DNA of 32,814 nucleotides from an uncultured beta proteobacterium. Lineage in GTDB: Bacteria; Pseudomonadota; Gammaproteobacteria; Burkholderiales; SG8-41. Position 1 is the first letter of the stretch, and the number at the start of each line of letters is the position of its first letter. The notes under the pieces were generated by a model that worked only from the letters and a program-made list of their open reading frames with translations, was not told the DNA's origin and searched no databases. This document shows, in pieces, positions 1-8,114 of this stretch. The position numbers and the translations under genes are program-made. The DNA is taken from positions 1-32,814 of the forward strand of contig CAITMU010000160.1 in NCBI GenBank assembly GCA_903893565.1. The letters run 5' to 3'.

Positions 1-72
1 AAAAAAATATTATTTTTTAAAAATATATAATCAATCAATAACTTACGACTTTAAAATCTAATTTATCCATCG

Positions 73-106
73 AAAAAAAAAACGTAAAAAACGCTCAAGT
101 GGCGTT
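73..106 (-). terminator. Rho-independent terminator of the leftward CRTAC1/TlpA genes
   Basis: Read on the minus strand, a 5-bp perfect stem AACGC/GCGTT (90-94 with 102-106) with a 7-nt loop runs straight into a T-rich tail (TTTTTTACG followed by about ten T). It lies about 140 bp past the stop of the thioredoxin-like gene and is the first terminator-like structure on that strand. The stem is short, so efficiency is uncertain. Confidence 0.5.
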
Positions 107-243
107 ATAGAAATGCCCTAATTATTGATGTTAAAGAAGAAATGGGAATGGGGTCATTTAATTACCCAACCACTCATCATCTATTACAAACAAACCAGCA
201 ACAAACCAAGCTCTTAACATAGTCCATAGAATTGCTGCCGATC

Positions 244-822
244 CTACATTCGATTTCTTTGCATCCGCAGTAATTCACGAAGCTCCGAAACGGAAGGTGG
301 CCCCCACCGGGTTCGTAGTATTCGCCCGTTGTTGTCGGTCACTATAGTCACCGGAACGGCATCTATCCTGAGCGTTTTTAATACCAGGGATTTAAGCGAT
401 GCGATTTCATTCTTGGTCAAGGCAGTAAGCAGCTGGTATGGTGGTCTATTGGTAGCTGCCCACGCTTTGATCTGCCCTGGCCCCTCTTTGTCATCGTAAG
501 GTAAGCCGTACATTCCCAGTTCTTCCGGCTTGAACATCGAATGTAAATGCAAGAATTGAGGAAGCTCTTCCCTGCAGGCAACGCACCATGTCGCCATGGT
601 CGTATATAAAATGAGCTTGGGGCTTGGTCCATTGGGATTAAGCTCCGTCAACTGCAACCGCGTCGCGGCCGTGTCAATCTCAATAGTCTCAGCCAAGGAT
701 TTCCCAGCGAAGGCGAGCACACTAACTAGAACAAACAGCCCCCAGAAGAAGAAAGGTATCTTCTTGCGCGCATTCACTGCAGTCTCTTGCCGACAACCGA
801 GGAAAATCTCTGAAGCAATCAT
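244..822 (-). CDS. TlpA-like thioredoxin-fold protein, membrane-anchored or exported
   Basis: This is a thioredoxin-like protein of the TlpA/redoxin type. After a basic stretch (NARKK) comes one hydrophobic segment (IPFFFWGLFVLVSVLAFAG) ending in KSLAE, which fits a signal peptide or N-terminal anchor. The mature part carries the redox motif WCVAC (CxxC) in the context TMATWCVACREELPQF and the cis-proline region DAVPVTIV, both typical of the fold. TlpA-type proteins act as periplasmic thiol:disulfide reductases; the substrate here is unknown. The open frame extends upstream to a GTG at 894, overlapping the preceding gene by 20 nt. The ATG at 822 was chosen because GAGGAA lies just before it, and an ATG at 837 is also possible. 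It directly follows the CRTAC1-type gene on the same strand, so the two are probably co-transcribed and may work together outside the cytoplasm. Confidence 0.75.
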   Translation of the reverse strand: MIASEIFLGCRQETAVNARKKIPFFFWGLFVLVSVLAFAGKSLAETIEIDTAATRLQLTELNPNGPSPKLILYTTMATWCVACREELPQFLHLHSMFKPEELGMYGLPYDDKEGPGQIKAWAATNRPPYQLLTALTKNEIASLKSLVLKTLRIDAVPVTIVTDNNGRILRTRWGPPSVSELRELLRMQRNRM

Positions 823-874
823 CTGTTTCCTCTTCATCCCCACGCGAGGCATTACGCTTGTAGCCAAGCAAAGC

Positions 875-1579
875 TTAGCGAAGCGCGGCATCACGTTGCT
901 TCGGTGGCCGAATTGATTCGACCTTGTAGGGTTTTACCAATACTGCCGATCCCGTCGGCGAATGGGCAGGATTCTCGTAAACCGTCAGCAGTGTGTTGGC
1001 GGGCATCTCCCCGATTGATTGGATCTTGCCCGAAGGCCACCGAACCGACAGCGCTTTGACGGAACTTTGCTCCCCAATGCCGATCAACATGGCAGCGCTG
1101 TTCTGAGCCCCCATGCCTTCGCCAGCGCGGTGCTCGCGAACGATCGTCATGCCGTCCATCTCGGCCGTTAGAAGCGCACCATAGCCATCCCGGTTAGACC
1201 ATTCTTTTGAAGGGGATGCACTGTGGTTTCCCCCGACAAACCGAACCGCAAGCATTTTATTTTTACGCACCCCAGCCGAGGCCCCGTCCCCCATCTGATT
1301 ACGATAGAGTTGCATCGCTGGTGCCGTGGCATTCACAACCACAATATCTGGCCAGCCGTCACGGTCGTAATCGAGGATCGCCATGGAGCGGCCATCCCCC
1401 GGATCGTCGAGGCCAGTAATGCCCGAAATATTCACGAAGTCTTTCCCGCCTTTATTAAGGTAAACCGAATCACGCTCGTTACCGCTAAATGAGGCGCCAT
1501 TCCCAAGGGAGCGATTGGTCATGTCGACAGTGCTTGGAAATAATGCACCGGGTTCCTCGAAAACCGTATTTGAGCGCAC
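875..1579 (-). pseudogene. C-terminal part of CRTAC1-type protein (seventh FG-GAP blade plus ASPIC/UnbV domain), after an in-frame TGA
   Basis: This frame is in phase with the gene at 1601-3607 and is separated from it only by one TGA (1601-1603). Codons after the TGA read SDYWRTVVRSNTVFEEPG without a break, so this is the rest of the same polypeptide. It holds one more FG-GAP calcium-binding loop (DYDRDGWPDIVV) and then a C-terminal ASPIC/UnbV domain (VRFVGGNHSASPSKEWSNRD and VRWPSGKIQSIGEM), the domain that defines the CRTAC1 family. If it were translated alone from an internal start it would lack a signal peptide and most of the propeller. The likeliest reading is the 3' half of a gene hit by a nonsense mutation; readthrough or a sequencing error cannot be excluded. 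Its stop overlaps the longest frame of the downstream thioredoxin-like gene. Confidence 0.75.
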
Positions 1580-1600
1580 AACTGTGCGCCAGTAGTCACT

Positions 1601-3607
1601 TCATATATCAAAGTCCGTTTCGATCTGCTTTGGCGCCGTGTAGTAACCACTTAGCGAGAAGATGTCGAGCCAACCATCATTGTTCAGATCAACAAATTGA
1701 GCCCCCCAGTCCCAGCCCGACTGCTCAACCTGGAGATTCGGGGCCGTTGCGCCCGATGTCTTTTCGAAGCTGTTTGGCAAATTTCGGTATAGCGCATTAC
1801 CCGCCGCCATGACGGCGAGGCGTGGACTAACGGTGGGAAGCTGCGCGATGATGCGCCGACCCGCCTTACTCGACATGGCGGACACATAAAGATCGATTCG
1901 ACCGTCGTTATCGTAATCCCCCCAAGTCGCGCCCATACCAAAGCGAGCCTCTGCCATACCCATCTCCTCGGTCACGTCAGCGAACTTACCCGCCCCAAGA
2001 TTGCGAAAAAGTGTCGGTTTATTAAAGTCATTGGCCAGATAAAGATCCGGCTTACCATCTCCATCGAAATCGCTCCATGTCGTCTGGTAGGTATTCTTGA
2101 AAACCCGAAGGGGCGAGTCCTTGACTATCTCGAATTTGCCGCTACCGAGATTTCGCAAAAGGACATTCGGCGGGCCGGGTAGGTCTGTGTAAGGAGAGTC
2201 CATTTTTTTCATCAACCGATGCAACTCATCAATGTCCTCCCCAGGCAGAAAACCTGTATAGATATCGGGGTCAAAACTCGCGCCCACAGAGGTAGCCATA
2301 CTGGCGGCATAGGTCGAAATATAAACGTCGAGCAACCCGTCTCCATCATAGTCAACGACTGAAACTGAAGATGCGAAATACGGCAATTGCCCCGCGCTGA
2401 TCCAATCTGAGCGGTCCACGAAACGACCGTTTTCCCAGCGCATGTAGATGCTTCTGGCCAAGGTGCGGCCGATGATGACGTCTAGATGACCGTTGTTGTC
2501 AAAATCAGCAAAGATCGCTGATGAACTCTGCCCCTCTAAGTCTAGGCCCAGTTTTTCTGCAATCTCCTCGAATGTGCCGTCGCCACGATTACGGAAAAAT
2601 AAATTTTTTCCGTAATCAACCAAATAATAAATATCGTCGAACCCATCACCGTCCAAATCGACCACAGCAATCCCTGCATGGCGATCATGGGAAATAGGAG
2701 AAAAATGTTTGTGCGGCTCCTTGAATGTCTTTTTATCCTTCTGCAAAAGGTAATCAAGTCGAAGTTCCTCAAGAATCGACCGTTTTGCCTTCGTCGCATC
2801 GTCACGGCTAAACACTACGTCAAGCACCTCATCGAAAAGCAGATCGCTCCGCTCCATGGCCGAGAACTTTGTGGTGCGCCAATCGTAAATCTTCCATTTT
2901 TCCGGATCTTTCGCATCTGTATTCGGTTGTTTTTTCCAGCGCACTACATTGTTGGTCTTCAACCACACCCATCCGCCGGATTTGAGGCGACCCACCCCTT
3001 GGAGGGCCAAGTTGATTTCGAAGCTGTCGCGTTGCTCGTTAAGAAATTGTCCATTGACTGCTTTGAACTCTGTCCACGGAAAATTGATATACTCAACCCG
3101 GTCCATGAACGGACGCCACAGTTGCAGATTCTTCAAAGGTTCGTTGCGCGCCGTCTGCTCTAACATCCAATTCGGGATATCGATACCGAGGTTGGCAACT
3201 TGCTGAACTTTCGCCGCAGTATCTGCGGACGCCAGATCAATCACCGTTACCTGCCCCTCGAATAATTCATGGCTGAGGTGATCGGGAAACTTCAGATTAT
3301 TGAGGCTCGCCGCCAATGCCTTGAACTGCGGCGTTAAAACAAAGATCATCTCTTCTGACGCCACCATGGTATCCCACGCATTGGGCGGCTTGCTTGGGGA
3401 GTCAAGCGCATCCCCCGCTAGCACGCTACCAGCGGTGCAAAGCAGCACGCTCGCAACGACCCCTAACTTAATCTTCATCGCCGCAGCCAAGATGCAACCG
3501 CCCACCATCATAGCGCCCTTAATAACAACAGACCTTGTCAGAGAGTACAACGCATCCATATTGCGATTAACCTTTTTTATATCGAGTTCTGCGGGGCAAG
3601 CGCCCAT
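1601..3607 (-). pseudogene. CRTAC1-type FG-GAP/VCBS repeat protein, N-terminal part, ends at an in-frame TGA
   Basis: The product is a large exported beta-propeller protein. Near the N terminus a hydrophobic stretch (MKIKLGVVASVLLCTAGSVLA, then GDA) looks like a signal peptide. Six FG-GAP calcium loops of the DxDxDG type follow: DLDGDGFDD, DFDNNGHLD, DYDGDGLLD, DFDGDGKPD, DYDNDGRID and DLNNDGWLD. A seventh blade and the ASPIC/UnbV domain lie in the same frame after the TGA at 1601-1603, so the intact gene would encode about 870-910 residues. The start is uncertain. An ATG at 3607 has AAGGGG upstream, whereas the ATG at 3478 would begin exactly at the signal peptide but lacks a clear ribosome site. 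Proteins of this family are poorly characterised; extracellular or periplasmic calcium-dependent adhesion or scaffold roles are usually proposed. The approximately 320 residues before the propeller match nothing I recognise. Confidence 0.75.
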
Positions 3608-3613
3608 CACCAC

Positions 3614-3911
3614 CCCCTTATAGGCATGCTGATTGCAAATTTAACTGGAATATTTTAAATAAATTTCTAGTAGCTGTAGTAACGCATAAATAATCAATAT
3701 CTTACAATTTTTTGGTGTGATAATGCAATTTTTTTTCTGTAAAATTGATTTTGGGTTCTCCGATTTAATTTCAGTTTTGTTTTTTACGATTTCATTTTTA
3801 AATCACTACTGTCCGGAGATATTTAAAAAAATCTCTGTAACTCATTATTTATCACTAGTGTCCCAACGTTTGTAAGCTGGTCGATAATAACCTATTGTTT
3901 TAAATTAGATA
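3614..3911. other. AT-rich intergenic stretch
   Basis: About 300 bp of AT-rich DNA with homopolymer A and T runs and no credible reading frame. It must contain the promoter of the leftward CRTAC1-type gene, but no clear -35/-10 pair stands out. No repeat or RNA gene is visible. Confidence 0.5.
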
Positions 3912-4411
3912 AACCATGTTTTCGAGCGCAGACGATTTCAACCTCAAATGGCTCAAAATAAAACCTCTAATAGCTTTTCGGGGTGTTCAACCAGCGTCGA
4001 GGTTGTCCCAGAACAGAACGTTGACCGGGAAGTCGTGCTTTATGGTTGCACGGATGATCCGCTCCAAACCCGGGTCATTCGGCTCCTTCTTCGACTCCTT
4101 GGTCAGATGATGCGGACGCCAACCGTACCCGGCGCCTTCTTCCAGTCGGCGATCACATCTGCCACAGCCGGATCGTCGGGATTGACGAGGGCAGACCGGC
4201 CAGGATGGGCTTTTTGTATTCCGACTGCATAATTGCCGTCGTATTAGTACATCGAAAACGGTGAGAGGTAGATTGCGCCATCGATCCCGAACTTGTCCAT
4301 CGCCGAGACCATCTCGTCGCCGGTGACATGCTCAGGCCTGTTCGGCACCCTGGCCCAAGGCCGCTCCGGCGTGTTTGCTGCGTAGGCATGAACCTGGTAA
4401 TCGATGATCAT
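3912..4411 (-). pseudogene. Amidohydrolase-family pseudogene (multiple lesions)
   Basis: The remains of a metal-dependent amidohydrolase (amidohydrolase 2 / TIM-barrel type) can be followed on the minus strand. It starts at MIIDYQVHAY (4411) and continues with the TPERPWARVPNRPEHVTGDEMV region and DGAIYLSPFSMY. A TAA (4241-4246 region) then interrupts it, and the same frame resumes with YDGNYAVGIQKAHPGR and NPDDPAVADVIADWKKAPGT. Near 4105 a one-base shift produces a TGA after GVRII. The shifted frame then reads MTKESKKEPNDPGLERIIR and KHDFPVNVLFWDNLDAG before a further stop, and homology is lost towards 3912. The first metal-binding HxH-like residues (QVHAY) are kept, but the C-terminal half of the enzyme is missing. 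Intact relatives hydrolyse or decarboxylate small cyclic or lactone substrates. The original substrate cannot be told. Codon use is GC-richer than the flanks, suggesting an acquired gene now decaying. Confidence 0.75.
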
Positions 4412-4445
4412 TTTAGGGCGCGCCTGCGCCATGGCATACGCTCCG

Positions 4446-4529
4446 TGCAGCAGCGCTGGCCCGCAACAAGGCACGCCGGTCTAAAAGACTGCCTTGGGCA
4501 ATCAATTGGTCAAGCATTTCCCCCTCCAT
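4446..4529 (-). pseudogene. Remnant of a Tat-signal protein start, joined to the amidohydrolase remnant
   Basis: On the minus strand an ATG at 4517 follows GGAGGGGG and opens a frame reading MLDQLIAQGSLLDRRALLR and ASAAA. This resembles the n-region and twin-arginine motif (DRRALLR) of a Tat signal peptide. The hydrophobic core never develops, because the frame runs into ARSVCHGAGAP and a stop close to the start of the amidohydrolase remnant. It looks like the first 20-25 codons of a lost exported enzyme, brought next to the amidohydrolase by a deletion. The protein cannot be identified from so little sequence. Confidence 0.4.
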
Positions 4530-4557
4530 GCTATTTTTGCAACCCGCGCGATGCGAA

Positions 4558-4593
4558 TCCAAGATTGGAGACTTCCTTTAGCCTCGATCGAGG
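4558..4593. promoter_or_regulatory. Two adjacent palindromes, possible operator upstream of the decayed genes
   Basis: TCCAAGATTGGA (4558-4569) and the perfect 12-bp palindrome CCTCGATCGAGG (4582-4593) lie about 30-65 bp upstream of the Tat-remnant start on the minus strand. Paired dyads in this position suggest an operator of a regulator no longer nearby. There is no direct evidence of binding. Confidence 0.25.
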
Positions 4594-4660
4594 ATTGAGA
4601 TCTAAGCCACCTTTTTAACCAAGCTGCTTTCTATTCCCTTCTCTGCCTGCACGTCAGCAC

Positions 4661-5890
4661 CTAAAGCGGCACCATCCCCATCCACCACATAATCTTGTCG
4701 CCGATATCGAAATCATAGGTGCGTACGAAGGTGAGCTTGCCATCCGTGCCCATGCGGAACACCGAAAGCCCCGCCTTTACCGCCCTTACATTATCTCCAT
4801 CGCGCACGTCCACCGGCAGGTTGTGTTGTGCCACCAGCATGCGTCCGGTGGGATCAATTTGGAAGGTGCGGGGATGCAGTTTCTGTGTCTCAATATGCTG
4901 AATCACGGAGGGCTCGCCGGTTTGCGGATTGAGGGAATACACCACAATGCTATTCTCGCCGCCCTTGTAGACTTTCTGGCCATTAAAATCGACCAAATCT
5001 TGCGAACGATTGGTGCCATACAAGAAGCGTCCGTTAGGATGCACGTGCAAGGCACTCGCCGCCTGACGCGAACGAATGTTGGTCGGTTCTAGCAGTGTGG
5101 TTTTGTTGTAAACCACTTCCTGCAATGGCTTGCCATCCTGCATGCGATGCATGTGCATCTGGTTCTGTGTTTCAATCGACACATACATCCAGGGCTTGGT
5201 GGGATGAAAGTCTAGGTGACGCGGACCGTAACCGACCCCGTCGTTGGGCGCAATCTTGCCCTGGTTGGACAGTACGCCGTTCTTGTAGTCGAATACATAT
5301 AGCGCGCCAGGATCTTCAGCAGTTTTCGATGTAGCTTCATTGCCGCGCGTGACTAACACCGCATGGTGGCCGTCGGGGGTCACGCGAATCTGATGTGCGT
5401 ATATGCCGACATTGACAGCACTTTGCGCGACCTCCTCGCCCGGGGTGAAATCCTTATTGATTCGGTATACCCGCAGCGAACTAGGGGTATTAAACGCCAC
5501 CAGCATGTGCTGCGACTCGTTGTCGAGCGTCATGTTTATCGGTCGGGCCGGCAGCCGGATCGGTTCGCCGATTTGGGCGAGTGCTCCGCTGGCGGGATCG
5601 ATCTTAAACGCAGTGACATGATGCACGCTACTGCCTGGCTTGTTTTCACTAGAGGCGACATAGAAATAACGCCGGTTGCGGTGCGGCCAGCAATATTGCA
5701 CGATGGCAGGCAACATCACCGAGTTGCGTTTGATCAACTCGGCGTTGGCGACATCCACATCATAATGAATCAGCTCGGCGCCGACGTTTGTATAAAGTGC
5801 CATCTTGCGCGCGCTGGTTTGCTCTGCGGCCAGGCTTGGCATGGCCAGGGTTCCGGCAACGATTGATAAAAAGGATCTGCGGTTGGTCAT
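4661..5890 (-). CDS. Tat-exported lactonase-family beta-propeller protein (6-phosphogluconolactonase-like fold)
   Basis: The 409-residue product begins with MTNRRSFLSIVAGTLAMPSL and then AAEQ, a twin-arginine signal (NRRSFLS) with an Ala-rich cleavage region, so it is probably periplasmic. The rest shows the repeated blade signatures of the YbhE/Pgl lactonase family (PF10282-like): VTPDGHHAVLVTRG, YGPRHLDFHPTKPWMYV, SALHVHPNGRFLYGTNR and TFQIDPTGRMLVAQHN. Members with known activity hydrolyse sugar lactones. An exported version more likely acts on other lactones or serves as a binding propeller, so the substrate is not assigned. AGGGAG lies 5 nt before the ATG. It stands next to an amidohydrolase pseudogene on the same strand, suggesting that a small catabolic cluster once existed here. 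The reading frame is complete, with no sign of decay. Confidence 0.8.
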   Translation of the reverse strand: MTNRRSFLSIVAGTLAMPSLAAEQTSARKMALYTNVGAELIHYDVDVANAELIKRNSVMLPAIVQYCWPHRNRRYFYVASSENKPGSSVHHVTAFKIDPASGALAQIGEPIRLPARPINMTLDNESQHMLVAFNTPSSLRVYRINKDFTPGEEVAQSAVNVGIYAHQIRVTPDGHHAVLVTRGNEATSKTAEDPGALYVFDYKNGVLSNQGKIAPNDGVGYGPRHLDFHPTKPWMYVSIETQNQMHMHRMQDGKPLQEVVYNKTTLLEPTNIRSRQAASALHVHPNGRFLYGTNRSQDLVDFNGQKVYKGGENSIVVYSLNPQTGEPSVIQHIETQKLHPRTFQIDPTGRMLVAQHNLPVDVRDGDNVRAVKAGLSVFRMGTDGKLTFVRTYDFDIGDKIMWWMGMVPL

Positions 5891-6170
5891 TATGGCTCCC
5901 TAGCTAACTTGAGTTTTGCATAAAAAGGACAACGAGCAAGGTAGCGGATGGGTACAACTTAAGTAATCTAGAAAAAATTCATCAACACACGCAGACCTTT
6001 ACCCAATATTCATTCTACGCCAGAACATCTGCGATTTGCTTCGATTTCGGGCTGCACCGTCCGCGCGGACTTTGCTGAGCCCTGATTTATCGGCATACCG
6101 TTTGGCATGCAAAATAATTGCAGAATATTTTAATTCAATTAAAACAGATATTTGCAATTCTTATTCGGTA

Positions 6171-6186
6171 GTCGCCACCTCCACCA
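6171..6186 (+). other. Orphan 3' end of a tRNA or tmRNA gene (possible att remnant)
   Basis: GTCGCCACCTCCACCA reads like the T-arm edge, acceptor strand (CACCTCC), discriminator A and CCA of a tRNA or tmRNA. It is followed 8 nt later by a perfect terminator, as at the end of a real RNA gene. The 5' part is missing: upstream is AT-rich DNA with no matching GGAGGTG acceptor or T-loop. Such tails are what tRNA-targeting integrative elements leave at their far end. Confidence 0.35.
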
Positions 6187-6193
6187 ATACCCT

Positions 6194-6224
6194 AAAAGCC
6201 AACTCTAACCGGTTGGCTTTTTTT
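6194..6224 (+). terminator. Rho-independent terminator
   Basis: AAAAGCCAAC pairs with GTTGGCTTTT around an 8-nt loop (TCTAACCG), and a run of seven T follows on the plus strand. It is a strong canonical structure placed right after the orphan tRNA-like tail. It is A/T-symmetric, so it could also act weakly on the minus strand. Confidence 0.75.
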
Positions 6225-6499
6225 ACCGACTACCGCATGTTTGCGCGGGTTCTTGCGGACTGTGGAGAGAGCCATTTCTGCCAGCAACCGGCAGGTTTTA
6301 CTCTCCGTTTGCACATTCTGTCTCCGACCCTCCCCACCCGTTGCAGGCCGAAGTCCGCAAGTAAACGCTTAACCCCTATGTAACTCAACGGGTTACGCGC
6401 GGACGAATCAATCGGTTTTTTTGTGGCATTGGCAGGCTAAGAGGATAACGTGGTGTTTTGTGTTTGTAATGTGTCAGAAACTCTACTATATTTTCATCC

Positions 6500-7021
6500 A
6501 TGAATTCCACCATCACAAATGCTCAACAGATCCGCCAGCGCATCCAGGAGTTGCCGATTGGGGAGCCATGCACTCCGGCGGCGTTCTTGGCGTGCGGAAC
6601 ACGTGCGTCTGTAGACCAAGCCTTGTCCCGGATGGTCAAGACAGGCGCCATCACGCGCGTGACGCGAGCACTATTGGTCCGCCCAGAAATGCATCGTTTT
6701 GTCGGCAAGGTGAAGCCAGCTCCGATAAAAGTAGCCGAAACGATAGCCAAAACCACTGGGTCACTAGTTCAAGTGCATAGTGCTGAGGCGGCTCATCAGT
6801 TCGGGCTGACCCCGCAGACTCCAACACAACCGGTGTTCTCGACCTCTGGCCCTTCAAAGCGTATTCGTGTCGGCAAGCTGGAGATTCGTCTTCAACACGT
6901 TTGCCAGCGAAAGTTGGCGCTGGCCGGACGGCCAGCGGGACTCGTCAAAAATGCAATGACGAAAGACCCCATGAAGCCCTCTCTTATAAAACTCCAAATA
7001 AAGTCTGTGAAAGCGGTATAG
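6500..7021 (+). CDS. AbiEi-type (DUF6088-like) antitoxin-domain protein, C terminus altered
   Basis: The 173-residue product resembles the winged-helix DUF6088/AbiEi antitoxin family. The N-terminal part (about residues 5-60) has the pattern IRQRIQELPIGEPCTPAAFL and RASVDQALSRMVKTGAI, followed by TRVTRALLVRPEMHRFVGKV. Next comes the middle domain: VQVHSAEAAHQFGLTPQ and FSTSGPSKRIRVGKLEIRLQ, ending RKLALAGRPAGL. Family members normally continue for roughly 30-60 residues with an acidic helical tail. Here the sequence switches after RPAGL to VKNAMTKDPMKPSLIKLQIK, which does not look like family sequence. The gene has therefore probably been cut and given a chance tail. Such proteins neutralise nucleotidyltransferase toxins (AbiEii type) and autorepress. 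No toxin gene lies next to it, so it is an orphan that may be non-functional. Confidence 0.65.
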   Translation: MNSTITNAQQIRQRIQELPIGEPCTPAAFLACGTRASVDQALSRMVKTGAITRVTRALLVRPEMHRFVGKVKPAPIKVAETIAKTTGSLVQVHSAEAAHQFGLTPQTPTQPVFSTSGPSKRIRVGKLEIRLQHVCQRKLALAGRPAGLVKNAMTKDPMKPSLIKLQIKSVKAV

Positions 7022-7263
7022 GGAGCAAGGGGCATCGATTGTTGAAAAATATAAGCGTCAGGTAAGCAAGATAAGTGGGGTAAAAAAGTTGTCGGATTCT
7101 GTATCGACAAACGAATTTGCCATACAAAAAAGTGTAGTATTGGATCGCCGATTGGAAAATGAGGCAGCGCTAAACAGCTGCAAATGAAGAAAAAGTATAG
7201 CTTAAACTTCCTGTAATCCTGTACGGATTATGGGGTCCACTACAACCCGAGGATTGACCGAAA

Positions 7264-7749
7264 TTGACTTCCAGATCAAAGCGAGCAGGCGCGATAGGAC
7301 TGATAGTCTTTCTCGCCCTTTGCTATGGCAGGTTCTACCTTGGCAGCATGGTTACCGCCTCCAGTGTGGGGACTTGGTATCAGACCCTCAACAAAGCCCC
7401 ATTCAATCCCCCTGACCGATTTTTCTCACCGGTCTGGGTGCTTTTGTATTTCATGATGGCGATTGCCGGATGGCGTGTCTGGACAAAACAAAGTTCAACC
7501 GCCGGAAGGTATGCGCTGTTTCTTTTCTCTGTCCAACTTGCCCTAAACCTTGGATGGTCGGTACTGTTTTTCGGATACCAGAAGGTCGGACTCGCGCTGC
7601 TTGAAATGTTCGTACTCATTTTTACGGTGATCCTGACCACCTTACATTTCTGGGCCATCGACAAAAATGCTGGAATTCTTTTTCTGCCCTATGCAGTTTG
7701 GCTCCTCTTTGCCGCTGTTCTCAATGGATTTATCTTTTTTATGAATTGA
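7264..7749 (+). CDS. tspO: TspO/MBR family tryptophan-rich membrane protein
   Basis: The product is 161 residues, the usual length for the family, with about five hydrophobic helices. The TspO signature is clear: GSMVTASSVGTWYQTLNKAP, then FNPPDRFFSPVWVLLYFMM and AIAGWRVW. Later conserved elements include LALNLGWSVLFFGYQKVGLAL and a Trp/Leu-rich last helix. TspO proteins bind porphyrins and sterol-like ligands in the membrane and modulate stress or photosynthesis-linked regulation; the role in this organism is unknown. The only in-frame start that gives the normal N terminus is a TTG at 7264, with GAGGA about 10 nt upstream. The gene is monocistronic, flanked by remnants on both sides. A photolyase fragment downstream is a loose light- or stress-related association. 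Confidence 0.85.
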   Translation: MTSRSKRAGAIGLIVFLALCYGRFYLGSMVTASSVGTWYQTLNKAPFNPPDRFFSPVWVLLYFMMAIAGWRVWTKQSSTAGRYALFLFSVQLALNLGWSVLFFGYQKVGLALLEMFVLIFTVILTTLHFWAIDKNAGILFLPYAVWLLFAAVLNGFIFFMN

Positions 7750-8114
7750 TTAGTGCGGCTTACGGGCTTGGTTTTATGGCTTGTCCCTCCTATACAGTCC
7801 CTACCTTTGTCAATTGACGGTGTTGGGTGCCGAGCGCAACTTTTTCATAGCGCTCCAAGATATACGTCGGGACTTGGAGAAATGCGCGTCGGCCATGTTG
7901 GGTATGGCGAGCAGCAAGTGTTGTGTGAGGTGCACTGATTGCATGCGTTAGGGTTAATGTTCCCGCTGACCTCGCGCCGGATTGACCTGTCGGCGGCTGT
8001 AGTAAACGCAGCGACTGCGCTTCACAATTGCCGGCTGCCTCGGCGGCAGCAATCAGTGCTGATGTAGCGCAGGCGACTTCCATAGCCCACTGCGCGAATC
8101 TCGCGCCTGCCCCC
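7750..8114. other. Gene-free stretch between tspO and the photolyase fragment
   Basis: Several open frames occur on both strands, but none has a recognisable domain or start signal. GC content rises towards 8115, matching the photolyase fragment. This suggests that the right half belongs to the same imported DNA. No RNA gene or repeat is evident. Confidence 0.4.

Larger units (their letters stand above)
5891..6499. other. Intergenic stretch with a tRNA 3' tail and a terminator, no gene
   Basis: About 600 bp separate the lactonase-like gene from the AbiEi-type gene. One plus-strand open frame (6036-6383) has no plausible domain, composition or start site and is not accepted. The recognisable parts are the tRNA-like tail at 6171-6186 and the terminator at 6194-6224; the rest is unexplained. 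Confidence 0.5.

Noticed and set aside
5363..5866. 167-codon plus-strand frame opposite the lactonase-like gene
   Set aside because: It is an antisense shadow; the minus-strand gene has a Tat signal, ribosome site and family motifs.
5990..6186. Complete tmRNA or tRNA gene ending at the CCA near 6186
   Set aside because: The upstream 200 bp lack an acceptor 5' strand, D-arm, T-arm stem or tag-coding region; only the 3' tail is present.
6036..6383. Plus-strand open frame of 115 codons upstream of the AbiEi-type gene
   Set aside because: It runs across the orphan tRNA tail and the terminator, and has no domain or ribosome site.
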